A stretch of DNA of 64,000 nt from Cocos nucifera (Eukaryota; Streptophyta; Magnoliopsida; Arecales; Arecaceae): assembly GCA_006176705.1 (NCBI GenBank), contig QRFJ01000023.1:2382583-2446582 (forward strand). The letters run 5' to 3'. This document shows, in pieces, positions 48,647 through 60,276 of the stretch. The notes under the pieces were generated by a model, which worked only from the letters and a program-made list of their open reading frames with translations, made no database searches and was not told the DNA's origin. The first letter of the stretch is position 1. Each line of letters begins with the position of its first letter. A program made the position numbers and the translations under genes.

Positions 48647-49852
48647 ATGGCAATCCATATGAGTGCATCTCTTATCGAAGGGCAATCGACCAACCGTCCA
48701 TCCTTGTTCAATGAAATAAATTACACTTATTGAAAAGCACGCATATGCATTTATATTCAAGTACTTGATTATCAACTTTGGAGAGTGATAATCAAAGGCC
48801 TACACACTCCTACAATCAAAATAGAGGATAATGATGTTTCCAAACTGAAAGAAGATTGGGATGAGCATGATATGAAAATGATAGAATTAAATGCTAAGAC
48901 CATGAATGTCCTGTATTGTGCATTAGACCTCAATAAATTCAATAAAATTTTTACTTGTGCTTCGGTCAAGAAGATTTGGGATAAGCTAGAGGTTACCCAT
49001 GAGGATAACAATCAAATAAAGGAGTCTAAAATAAATATGCTCGTCTATCGATATGAATTATTTAAAATAAAGTCAAATGAGTCTATTTATGAAATATTTA
49101 CTAGATTTATTGATATTATCAATGATTTGAAAAGCTTGGATAAATCTTACACTAATAGTGAGCTTGTTCATAAAATTCTTAGATCACTTCCGAATGCATA
49201 GAAAGCAAAGGTCACCACCATCCAAGAAGCTAAAGATCTCAACAAGCTATCATTGGAAGAGCTTCTTGGGTTCTTAATGACTCGTGAATTGAATATAAAG
49301 TAAAACATGGAGGAGAAAATCAAGAAGAAAAAGACCATAGCTCTTAAGACAACCACTCCCAAGAATATGAGAGTGAGGAATCCGATGAAGAGGAGGAAGA
49401 AGAAGACTTGGCCATGATTGCAAGAAAGTTTAAGAGGTTTATGAAAAAGAAGAAGGATTCAAGAAGAAGACCTTCAAAGATGAACCAAGTAAGGAGAAAA
49501 AGAAGGAGCTACCAATTTGCTTCAAGTATAAGAAACCCGACCACTTTAGGATGGACTATTTCTTCTCAAGAAATCATCCAAAAAGCTCAAGAAGAAGGCG
49601 ATGATGGCCACTTGGAGTGATAGTGAGGACTCTAGCTCCAAGAAAGAATCACAAGAAGAAGCCAACTTTTGCCCGATGGCACATTATGAGGAGGTAAATA
49701 CTGAAAACTCCTTAGATTTTACTTTTGATGAGTTACAAGAAGCTTTTTCTGAACTTATGACTGAATATATAAAAGTAACTTTGAAAAATAAAGATTTGAG
49801 AAAGTTAAATTTAGAACTTACTTATGAAAAAAAATATTTTCTAAAATGCTAA
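48647..49852 (+). pseudogene. Copia B gag, degenerate
   Basis: Starts MAIHMSASLIEGQSTNRP, then NEINYTY, where a stop replaces the expected Trp of the NYxxWK motif. The gag body contains QVLDYQLWRVIIKG and IKESKINMLVYRYELFK. Near 49510-49560 a decayed Cys/His knuckle (CFKYKKPDHF) follows a Lys/Arg-rich stretch. Stops and frame changes occur at 48734, 49199 and near 49300-49620. Confidence 0.85.
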
Positions 49853-52800
49853 ATTTGCTTACTAATGAAAATTAGAAATTGAATGATGAACTAGCAAAAA
49901 TCAAATCATTTATAGAAAGATTTACGTATAGTTTCGAAAAACTAAATATGCTACTAAATGAGCAAAGAACTATTTTTAATAAGGCCGAATTAGAATTTAA
50001 ATCTCATAAGAAATAAAAAACTATTCAAAAATCTATTTGTTAAAGCTTCATTAAACTCTACTTCAAATATCTCATATTTTATTATGGCAAAATTGGTTAT
50101 AGGTCTTATACATGTGATTTTAAAAAATTAAATAAAAAAATAGTTAAAATGGTTTGGGTTCCAAAAGAAACAATGAGCACTAACCCCAAAGGATCCAAGA
50201 TGACTTGGATACCTAAAAACTCAATTTGATTTTCTTGTGTAGGAGTGTCTTGCAGCCCGGGATAAGAAAAGATTTTGGTATCTAGATAATGGTTGTTTAA
50301 GGCACATGACGGATGACAAATCTCAATTTATCATTTTTGAGCCTAAAGAATGAGGAGTAGTTACATTTGGTGATAATGAAAAGGGGTGTATCATTGGCAT
50401 CAGTAACATTCGTATCATTCCTACTTCTATTCAAAATGTATTGCTAGTTGATGAGTTGAAATATAATTTGCTTAGCATTAGTCAATTTTATGATAGGGAA
50501 TTCAAAGTAACTTTTGAATCTTTATTATGTATTGTTTCTAATCCAAATGATAATGGTATCATGTTCATGGGACATAGACATAACAATATCTACATGGTAG
50601 ATCTTAATGATCTACACATGAAGAATACTCAATGTCTAGTGGCAATGGATGCCAAGATCAATGAAATTAGTTGGTTGTGGCATTGTAGATTAGGTCATAT
50701 TAGTATTGACTTACTCTCAAAATTAATTAAGAAAGATCTTGTAAGAAGATTACCAAAACTAAATTTTGAAAAAAATCAAATTTGTGATGCATGTCAATTT
50801 CGAAAGCAAACTAGAAATTTCTTCAAACCAAAAAAAATGATTTCAACCTCTAGACCTTTAAAATTGCTACACATGGATTTGTTTGGACCTACAAAGACCA
50901 CTAGTCTAGGAGGTAAAAAGTATGGTCTTGTAATTATAGATGATTTTTCAAGATTCACTTAGATAATATTTTTAGCACAAAAAGATGAAGCCTTCAATGC
51001 ATTTTCTAAATTTTATCGAAAGATTTTGAATGAAAAGAATGCATCAATAGTTTGCATACGTAATGATCATGGTACAGAATTCGAAAACCAGCACTTTGAG
51101 AACTTTTGTGATGAAAAAAAATTAATCATAATTTTTCAGCACCTAGAACCCCATAATAAAATATAGTAGTAGAAAGAAAAAATCAAATACTAGAAGAAAC
51201 AGCACAAACTATATTGTGTGAAAGTAATTTATCTAGATATTTTTGAGCTGAAGCAATAAATACTGCATGTTACACATTAAATCATGTTCTAATAAGACCT
51301 ATTTTAAAAAAAATATCATATGAACTTTGGAAAGATAGAAAACCAAATATCAACTATTTTCTTATGTTTGGTTGCAAATACTTCATACTTAATAATAGAA
51401 AAGATAACTTGAAAAAATTTGATACCAAGTTCGATGAGGGTATCTTCTTAGGATACTCTTTATCAAGCAAGGCATATAGAGTCTTCAACAAAAGAACTCT
51501 CATTATTGAAGAATCAATTCATGTTATTTTTGATGAATATAATGATGAATCTATTAGAAAAGAAGATATTTTAAATGAGGATGCAGAAAATCTTCATGAC
51601 AAGATGGACAATTTAACACTCAAGGATGCTCCACCTTAAAATAATGAAGAAGAAAAGAATGAAGAGTCCTCTCACAGTCTAAGAGAGGAGCTACCAAAAG
51701 AATGGAGGTATACACATGGACATCCTAAAAATCTTATAATCGATGATCTATCACAAGGGATAAGAACACGATCTTATCTTAGAAATTTAAATAATTACAT
51801 AGCTTTTGTTTCATAAATTGAACCTAAATCAATAGAAGAAGCTGAAAATGATCCATATTGGATAGATGTCATGCAAGAAGAATTAAATTAATTTAAAAAA
51901 AATAAAGTATGGATCCTAGTCGATAGACCAAATGACCATCTAATAATTGAAACTAAATGGATATATAGAAATAAATTGAATGAACATGGAACCATTATAA
52001 GAAATAAGACTAGATTAGTAGCAAAAGAATATAATCAAGAAGAAGACATTGATTTTGATGAAATATTTGCTCCTATAGCTAGATTAGAGGTCATTAGACT
52101 ATTGTTTGCTTTTGCATGTTTCATAAATTTTAAATTATACCAAATGGATGTAAAAAGTATATTTCTTAATGGTTATATAGCAGAAGAAGTATATGTTGAA
52201 CAACCATCTGGATTTAAAATTTATGCACTTTCAAATTATGTATTCAAATTACATAAAATCCTGTATGATCTAAAACAAGCCCCCACGTGTTTGGTATGAA
52301 AGATTAAGTAAATTCTTACTAGATAATAAATTTACTAGAAAAAATGTTAATAAAATCTTGTTCTTAAAAAAAAGATGAGAATCTATTAGTTGTACAAATC
52401 TATGTGGATGATATTATTTTTGGTGTCACTAATGAAATTCTTTGTCAAGAATTTACTAAGCTAATGCAGGATGAGTTCGAAATAAGCATGATGGAAGAGT
52501 TAAACTTCTTTCTCGAATTCTAAATCAAGTAAAATGAAGAGAGAATCTTCATCGACTAAATAAAATATACAAAGAAAATACTCAAAAAGTTTGGGATGGA
52601 GAGTTCAAGATCAATTGGCACACCAATGAATACATTCTGCAAACTTGACAAAGATGAGAAAAATAAGAAAATAGACTTAAAATTATATAGAGATATGATA
52701 GATCCACTTCTTTATCTTACTGCAAGTAGACTAGATATAGTATTTAGTGTTTGCATGTGTGCTAGGTATCAATCAGATCCTAGAGAATCATATTTACTTG

Positions 52801-53337
52801 CTATCAAAAGAATCTTTAGATACTTATCTGAGACACTTAATGTAGGACTATGGTATGATAGAGCATCTCAATTTGAATTAATTGGCTGATTTTGTTGGGT
52901 GCAAACTTGATAGAAAAAGTACTAGTGGCATGTATCAATTCATAGAAATAAATTTAATTTCTTGATTTAGTGAGAAACAAAACTCAGTAGCACTCTCAAT
53001 GGTCGAGGTCGAATATATAGCTGCTGCTAGTTATTATGCATAAATTATTTAGATTAAATAATAATTAAAAAATTTTGAATTCAAACTTAATAAGATACCC
53101 ATAAGATGTGACAATATAAGTGCAATCAATTTAACCAAGAATCCAATTTAACACTTAAGATCTAAACATATTGAGATAAGATATTACTTCATAAGAGATC
53201 ATGTACAAAATAATGATGTGATACTTGAATTTGTTAATACTGATAAATAATTAGCTGACATATTCATAAAATTCCTAAGTGAAAAAAAATTTAGTATTAT
53301 TAGAAGAGACTTAGGACTATACTACCAATCTGATTAA
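49853..53337 (+). pseudogene. Copia B pol polyprotein, degenerate
   Basis: A second knuckle remnant is followed by MVWVPKETMSTNPKGSK (near 50150), a SIRE-type landmark. Protease (50270-50330) reads WYLDNGCLRHMTDDK, with Asn where the catalytic DSG has Ser. The pre-integrase region has WLWHCRLGHIS. Integrase (50850-51240) retains LLHMDLFGP and NDHGTEFE. RT (51900-52420) contains LVAKEYNQEEDIDFDE, YQMDVKSIFLNGYI and YVDDIIFG. RNase H (52596-53337) contains GTPMNTFCKLDKDE and ends GLYYQSD. Stops include 50960, 51637 and 52299, and a frameshift lies between RT blocks. Confidence 0.88.
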
Positions 53338-53718
53338 ATTTCATTCTCCAAATCTCCAAGTAAATCAAATTAAACATAAAAGAATTAAAAGAATTAAAAT
53401 TAAACATAAAATTAATAATCAATATTTAGAAAATAACTAAACATTATCTGAATATCAAAACTCCTCAGAAATTTTAAAAGTTTCAGAACTATTGCTCGAG
53501 TTGACTCAAGCAAACTAGTTCAAAATCATGAGTCGACTCAAGGGTCGGAGTCACAGATGATTAAAATGGACCCGTGACTATTCACGATGCCCTAGAGATT
53601 CTTCATCTCGATGAGCAGAGGGCCTCTTGTCCCCACAAACTCAATCTAACACTGTCCACTTACCTTCCTACCATCTCTTCCCTTCAATTCGTAAGGTTAA
53701 GGACCGAATTTGGATAAA

Positions 53719-55384
53719 ATGGTTAGAGAAAGGCGTGGAGTGCAGAAAGTTTGTAGTATCCATGGAGTCGAAGAATGAGAGAGGAGAAAGAAAGCCCGAA
53801 TGAAATGGGCGACATCCCAACCATCTGAGATTTCTCAACCTTCCGAAGAACCCATTCAGGAGGAATCCATTTAGAAAGAAACTCAATCAGATCAAGGTAT
53901 ATCGAACTCTCCTCCACCATCTTCACCTATCGGTAGAATGGCCATTAAAGCCATAGCAATGGAAAGAAGAATTGATTTTGAATTTTTTGAGAAATATAAT
54001 TTTTCTATTGGATCATGGATTGAGAGAATAGGATGGAAAGACTTTTGTCAAATGAATATTTTCAGGTACCCTAAGTTGGTTAGAGAGTTCTATGAAAATC
54101 TTAAAAGAGGATTTCCTGAAATTACAACTACAGTCAAAGGTGTTCAAATTGAGGTGACAGAGGAGAGTTTGGCTCAGACCTTTGGAATCACAAAAAAAGA
54201 TTTTGTATCCGATAAATATCAGACAAAAAGAGGGGTTTGAGATTAATTATGGGTAGGAATGATATCATTGGAGATGTACTGGCACCCACACTATCAGTGA
54301 AAATGAGAGTTCTTCATCGTATCATTAGTGAGATTTTTTTTCGAAATTAGGTAGACATGACTTTGTGTCTGAAAGAGAGTTGTGTATGATATATTTGATG
54401 GTTCAAGGGATGTAGATAAATTTATTCGGTATTATGATGTATCAAATGAGAGAGGCAGCATCTAGAAATAATGTGTATTTGCCCTATGGCATAGTCCCGA
54501 TCAGGATATTTGAGACTGCTGGAGTGTCACTAGAAAATGAAGCAAGTAAAAAATGGTCTCACTATGATGTATATGATATGAGAGCTTTGACCAAAATGCA
54601 GTATCACGTAGAGGATGGAAGATGGGTCAAGAATATTTCTGATCAAGAGAGGAGAGCGCCCAGAGTTGTAGAGGCAGGAGAGATCTCTACTTTAGTCGCA
54701 GTCCGAGATGCACCTAACACTGAATTCGGTACACCTATGACACCTCGAGCTCCATCCATGGAGAGGTTTCCATAGACACCAGCTACTGACTCTGCATCTA
54801 TGGAGAGACTAACATATATAATATCTACCAGAGTCAGTGAAGAGATTCGAGGATTATTTGAGAGAGTAGAGATTGTACAGACTGAGATGAGGACTATCTC
54901 TCATAGGCTTACTACTCTGAAGCAGAGGAAGCACGTACATGACACACCCACTGATCACTCCAATAGTACTGAGGAGCTTGCTCGGCTCAGGGGGAGAGTT
55001 AAGTCTGGAGGCACTGAGATGATGGCAGCTATCAGTAGCCTAGGTCAGGCACAGCAGCAGAACATCATTTCAGTACTTGGAGCCATTGATAGTTTGATCG
55101 AAAATATAGAGAGACTCGCTCTAGGTGCGATATCAGTGGCAACAGCAGATGCCGCGGCTAGGACAGCCATGCCACGACCTCCACCTCCTCCACCTATGTC
55201 ACCTGGTCAGACCATCCAGGTATCCATGAGTGAGAATAGACCACCACTCAGAGTCTACACTCGTGGAAGGCCTCCTCCCTTGTAGGTAGTCGGACCTTCT
55301 ACTAGGATTAGAAGCAGGAGAGTCGGACCTTCTACCTCACGAACCTCATCTCAGGCATTAGAGATTCCATCTGATGATGAGTAG
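53719..55384 (+). pseudogene. Copia B extra ORF between pol and 3' LTR (env-like position)
   Basis: From ATG 53719 the frame runs, with several stops and one shifted segment, to TAG 55384. The N-terminal part is polar, rich in Pro and Ser. The middle (53938-54240) has IGWKDFCQMNIFRYPKLVRE, FYENLKRGFPE and FGITKKDF. This pattern resembles a domain seen in plant transposon proteins (Pfam 'putative plant transposon protein'), a similarity judged by eye. A later segment (54800-55285) looks like a helical coiled-coil stretch, then a proline-rich run (MPRPPPPPPMSP). No transmembrane segment typical of an envelope protein is obvious, so env-like refers to position only. Confidence 0.65.
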
Positions 55385-56144
55385 CTTCATAGGCTCTAGT
55401 GTCTGTCCACTTCTTGTAATTAGATCTATTTATTAGGAGTATATGATTGTATTTGACTCTATGCTTGTATTTGACTCTATGTACTTGACACTTATAGATG
55501 TAAACTTGCTTAACCTGATCTTACTTTGAACATGATGTTTCATTATATCATAGTATATTTTAGTGGCTTAACACACTCATTTTGTTAATGCAATGAAACT
55601 CATGATCACTTACTCTTACACTCGTTCTGAACATTTGCCTTAACTTTATATTTTTTATTGATAACAAAAAGAAAAATAATATGTATATGAGCATGAATTA
55701 ATTCATTTTGAATATGTTAAAATTCATCCACTATTCATTCACTTTGAATGTGTTAAATTTAAAATTTTCAGCATAAATGTGTTAAGGTAAAAATTTTCAG
55801 CTTGAATGTGTTAAGCATGAATATGTTAAGAATTAAAATTTTTAGCATATATGATGTGCATTATAAGTTTGAAGTTTGTGCCATGATACATATACTTTAT
55901 ATAATTGTTTAATACTAATGCTTGGCACACACATATAGATATATGCTGGCAATTTATCATTCTAATAAGTACAAGCAGAAAACTTAAACTTGAATTGAAA
56001 AGATATATTAAAAATGCAAGCATAAATTGAAGGAGAGATAAATATGAAAATACAAAAAAAATTAAATCATTAATCTATTGAAAATATCCTTAATGCATTA
56101 TTATTGTACATTTCTCGCTCATATACTCAAAATTTTGTCATCAT
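55385..56144. other. Noncoding spacer of copia B before the polypurine tract
   Basis: AT-rich, with repeated words such as GTGTTAA and AAAATTTTCAGC near 55740-55840. No coding potential. It ends at the polypurine tract 56145-56159. Confidence 0.6.
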
Positions 56145-56159
56145 AAAAAAGGAAGAGAT

Positions 56160-57620
56160 TGTTGATCCCAAAGACTGATTTTGATGAGTAATAAAATATT
56201 TAAGTATATATTTGAACTAATGAAATTGATGAGTTCAAGATGTATTTTAAAGTATCAAATAAAAAATCTATATAAGTACATTTGAAAATTAATAGAGAAG
56301 AGTTTGAGGCATTTGGAGCATAAATCATATCTGAAATAAGGCTTGAAAAAGATATCCCAAAATCAGAATTCAAGAGAAAAACTTTTAGGCAAACTAAAAT
56401 TTTTCAGCATAAGAAGCCCACGAGTCGACTCATGGTTCGACTCGTTGTTCAGCTCGAGCTGATACGTAGACCGGCACGCAAAAGTTTCATAAAGAATAAT
56501 CTCGAGCAGAGGCTCAAGTCGACTCAAGGTTTTCGAGTCGAAATCTCAGTGAAAATTCAGAGAATGATGATTTTGGAGCAAGATCTCAAGCAGAGACTCG
56601 AGTCAACTCGAGGTTCTCGAGACTCGAGTCGAAGTCTCAGAAGAAATATAGAAGATAACAATTTTGAAGCAAAGTCCGGCACAATCTTGAGCGGAGGCTC
56701 GAGTCGACTCGAGGTCCACGAGTTGATGATCGAGTAGAGTAAAAAATCTCGAGCAGAGAAACGAGCGGAACAAAAAGCCTCAAGCTGAGGCTCGAGTCGA
56801 CTCGAGATTCGACTCGAGCTCCAACGGCTAGTTTCTACAGACTGTCCAAAATTATGCATATTGGATTCAAACGATCATTTTTGCTTCTCCAATGGTCAAA
56901 TAAGGTTCTCCAGCCTACTAAACGTAAAAAATCATCTACAAAATACCTGGATGAAGAGATATGACTATTCATTCATTGAGAGAAATAAAAAGTCAAAGAA
57001 AAGAGTCCAAAAAGCATTGAATAGAGAGCATTCAACTTCCATCTTCAAGAAAAATCAAATCAAGAGATTCCATTCAGTAAGAAGACAAGCTCAAAAACTC
57101 AAAAGCCTTCAACAAAGAAGATTTCAAAAAGCTTCATCGACTTACTTGCTCATCAAAGAAATTTTTTGTTTATTTTTGTTATTCAACTTTTCTTTTTCTT
57201 GTAACTTAGCTTTAATAAGATTTTGAAGCTAAGGAGAAGGCTTATCTAAGCCTAAAAATTGGATTGTAAGTCAAGGATTGGCTCAGGATTTGATTGTGGT
57301 TGGTGAGCCGGTATAAAAATCAACTAAATTTTGGATAGTGAGTCTTAAAAAATTATCCGACAGTAATTTTGAAAAGATTATAGTAAAATTTTCAAGTAAG
57401 CCTTGGGGAGTGGACGTAGGTGCAAGGGGCACCGAACCACTATAAATTTTCTAGTATTTGTGATTGCCTTATTTACTTCATTCTATTTACATTTCTACAT
57501 ATTTAGAATTAAAGCATACACCATCACATTACTTGTTTTTAAAAATAGCACCCAACTAGCTTTAAGTTTTGAAATATTCAATTCATCCCCCTCCCTCTTG
57601 GGTTGTCTTGCTGGGCAACA
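56160..57620 (+). repeat. Copia B 3' LTR
   Basis: 1461 bp, TGTTGATCCC to GGGCAACA. Aligned along its length to the 5' LTR with scattered substitutions and small indels. Palindrome-rich part 56418-56822, with perfect CTCGAGTCGACTCGAG copies at 56698-56713 and 56791-56806. Confidence 0.92.
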
Positions 57621-57625
57621 AGCTT
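57621..57625. repeat. Right target-site duplication of copia B
   Basis: AGCTT, identical to 47148-47152. Confidence 0.93.
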
Positions 57626-59173
57626 GGAGAGCTCGACGTCGTCGGCTCTCCTATTGGCCTGATTGGTCTTTTCCTCGGCCTTCTTCAAAATGTGCTAAGC
57701 TTCTCGGATCGCGTCGGAGAAATGATCCAGATGGTGGGTGAGCTGTGATCAAAAAAAAAAAAGAGGGATGAGGAGGATTAGTATCGAAACATCATCTAGA
57801 AAAGTCTAAGAATTATAGATCAAATCTCACCCGAAGAAGAAAATCATATGAATCCCGAACCCGGAAGGCACCACCTTCGCTATCCATGGTCTCCATGTTA
57901 GCGAACAGGAGAATGGACTAAATTAGGGACCGAGCAACCCGGTAGTCACTAAGGCCACTCCTGTTGTCCCAAGACTCGGCTCCGAGCGGCACCTCCACTA
58001 GGGTGGAGGCTTCGGGCGATGCATCGGCCACCCGCGATGACATTCGGATCAAAATCCGAGGCCTCCCTGAACCTTGGCGCGATGAGGATGGCGCGATGAG
58101 GATGCAAATGTTTGAGGGATCGGATCCCCCGGAAGCATTGATCGAAGCGGCTCCACCACCTTTGCAGGAGCCAAAGATTCTTTCCTCGGCTCATGGCTAG
58201 GAGACGAGGATCGCCCGATAGTGGGTTGGGCAAGGATGGCATCTGATTGGCTACGTTTAGGGGCAGGCCCCATGCTCGCCTTTCTCTTCTTCACGGATCT
58301 CTTAAGAGCTTCAAGATCGGCCCGGTTCATTGCTGCAAGGAAATGGGTTGAACAATGAGAATGACAAGAAAAATGAGAAAAAAAAAATCAAGCCGAACAA
58401 AGACCAAACTTACTCTTTGGCTCTACCAGAATTAATCCAACCTTGAATAGATTCTCCTCGACAAGGAGTTTGGACAATGGTGGGGGGACAGTATTAAGAA
58501 GCCGAGCTATAGTCTCTTCCTCGACGTCGGATAATGTTAGGGCCCTAATCGCCGATCTATGGGGTCGGCCCCAAAGAGTGTTGAAGCCCCAAGATTGCTT
58601 GGCGAAGATGAAAAAGAAGCGTTCCTTCCAGTTATGCACTGAAGGAGTGCCTCGAAAGAGACGACATCTCTTCTGAGGAGAGGCGTACCACCATCCAACC
58701 TTCCTAGGATGATCTTTCAGTATAAAGCAATCCCAAAAAAGTCATGGGGTAGGTTAAACCCCGAGAAGAAGATAATAGGTGAAGAAACCTAAGATCTGTC
58801 GTCAAGAGTTTGGTGCTCAACCACACAAACTAATTTTGAAGAGATTCAAGAACTCGACGATCAAAAAGTGGAGGAACCTAAGACCGACCTTCAAAGACTC
58901 CTCGTAAATACCTATTCGGCCGAGATGAGCAAGAGCTATCCGCTCTCCGGGACTGGCAACCTCTAGCTTGAAGATGTTTGGAATTTGATACCTTAGCTTA
59001 ATGAAGTTTAGATCCTCGTAGGAGAGGATCGAATTGACTCTGAAGGGGCCGTAATCTGGGACCCCTTATTCTTCGGATCTGCCCGAGGAATCAAGAACCT
59101 TGGATCCGCGATCCTCATCCCTCGAATCATTATTCAATCTTCAGATGAATGGGGACGAACTCGATCCGCTCAT
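57626..59173 (-). pseudogene. Gypsy antisense gene, N-terminal and central part (spliced)
   Basis: Minus strand, from ATG 59173 (MSGSSSSPF, then a stop). Exon 1 to 58414 contains VNSILSYEDLNFIKLRYQIP and HNWKERFFFIFAKQSWGF. This resembles the plant 'putative gypsy type transposon' domain (Pfam Transposase_28), judged by eye. Intron 1 is 58333-58413 (GTAAGT...TTGCAG) and joins in frame to MNRADLEALKRSVKKRK. Exon 2 ends at 57831 after MDSEGGAFRVRDSYDFLLR. Intron 2 is 57743-57830 (GTGAGA...CACAG) and joins in frame to LTHHLDHFSDAIREA. Exon 3 runs into copia B and resumes at 47147. Stops and one frameshift show decay. The function of these antisense products is unknown to me. Confidence 0.75.
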
Positions 59174-59344
59174 TATGGGAAAAAAGAGAACTAACTTATA
59201 GGAATGGTTGTGGCCGAGCAACAAAAATCGAGGATGAGGAAGTATGGTGTTCCCGATCGAGCAATCCTTTCATGGCGCAAGTACCGTAGCTCCTCCCTTT
59301 AGCAGCAGCAATAGTGAGAAAGAGGGAGGAATAACAATGGCCCT

Positions 59345-59352
59345 TATTTATA
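59345..59352 (-). promoter_or_regulatory. Putative TATA box of the antisense gene
   Basis: TATAAATA on the minus strand (context CTCCTATAAATAAGGG), about 172 bases before the antisense ATG at 59173. It lies outside the LTR, so the antisense unit appears to have its own promoter. Confidence 0.55.
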
Positions 59353-59622
59353 GGAGACTTGGACGGTCATGATCTATCATAAATTTACTAAACTTTTCAG
59401 ATTTTTACCAGATGGCAGACGTTGATTTGTCGGGACAGATAGCTATGGATCAAAACTGATGAACGGTCTGATTCTAAGATTGTTGGTCTTCCATGGGTCT
59501 CTTCGTAAAGCCGATTGTTGACACGTAGCAGTCCGAGCATTTTGTATAGATCGACCTCAGCTTCAAAAAGAGACTCACATCTGCCAAGCAATAATAGCTC
59601 GACCTCGTGAGTGGGAGGCAAC

Positions 59623-60276
59623 TGTTGTGTATTAGCTATAGCTCATCCTCGACCTAAAGTTCCTCGTCTATTTTTGATCTATGGTGATATGGTCGTGATT
59701 ACCATCCACCTACAAGTTCATTGTTCGTCAGCAGATAGTCGACCAACAATGAACCATCCACGGCCAACCTACCTCCGAAAGGATCTTCTCCATGGTCTGA
59801 AAGAAGCTGTCTGTTACCGACTTACATTGATTGATCGAATTTGGTCGAGCAATGTCCGGCCGACCAACACTTTGATCGAGCTACTGTTATCTTTGCCAGA
59901 TTCATGCCCTTCCAACCTGGAAAGTCCGGATAAAGAAGGAGTCCTTCGTGATTCAGTCTTCTAAAGAAGGAAGGAAATCTTTCGAATCAATCTAGAGCGA
60001 CAAACTCGGAAGATCATTAGAGTTCGAAACGAATACGACTCCAATTCCTTCCCTATAAATAAAAGGGCTCCGAAATCCTGCAGGTACGCACTCAATTCGA
60101 CGCTTTCTCCTCTCTTTATTCTCCTGCCTCCTAACTTGAGAGTCGGAGGATCTTCACCGGAGAACACCCCGATGAGGACTTCATTGTAGGAGATTGGATG
60201 AAGCTTCGACAATAACTTTTTTTCGGCCACAGATTTCTCATCGGCCGACCTCAGACGGAAAGATTGAGGAGCAACA
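59623..60276 (+). repeat. Gypsy 3' LTR
   Basis: 654 bp, TGTTGTGTATTAG to GGAGCAACA. Preceded by the purine tract GAGTGGGAGGCAAC. TATAAATA at 60054-60061. Followed by AGAAC, the right target duplication. Confidence 0.9.

Larger units (their letters stand above)
47153..57620 (+). mobile_element. Copia B: SIRE-like Ty1/copia retrotransposon
   Basis: LTRs 47153-48587 and 56160-57620, with a perfect AGCTT target duplication. The primer-binding site TGGTATCAGAGC at 48590-48601 is complementary to initiator tRNA-Met, and the polypurine tract is AAAAAAGGAAGAGAT at 56145-56159. Gag, protease, integrase, RT and RNase H appear in copia order on the plus strand. An additional ORF (53719-55384) lies between RNase H and the 3' LTR, as in SIRE-type elements. 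It is inserted within the antisense gene of the gypsy element. All coding parts carry stops. Confidence 0.92.
39543..60276 (+). mobile_element. Gypsy (Tat-type) LTR retrotransposon with nested copia
   Basis: LTRs of exactly 654 bp at 39543-40196 and 59623-60276. The primer-binding region follows the left LTR (40198-40218, GACGCTAGAAGGAGGG) and a purine-rich tract precedes the right LTR (59611-59622). Domain order protease, RT, RNase H, integrase is that of gypsy. The extra RNase H region, the tandem repeats after pol and an antisense gene before the 3' LTR fit the Tat lineage. It is inserted in an RCC1 exon with a 5-bp target duplication. Copia B (47153-57620) is inserted later into it. Without copia B it would be about 10.3 kb. 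Confidence 0.88.
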
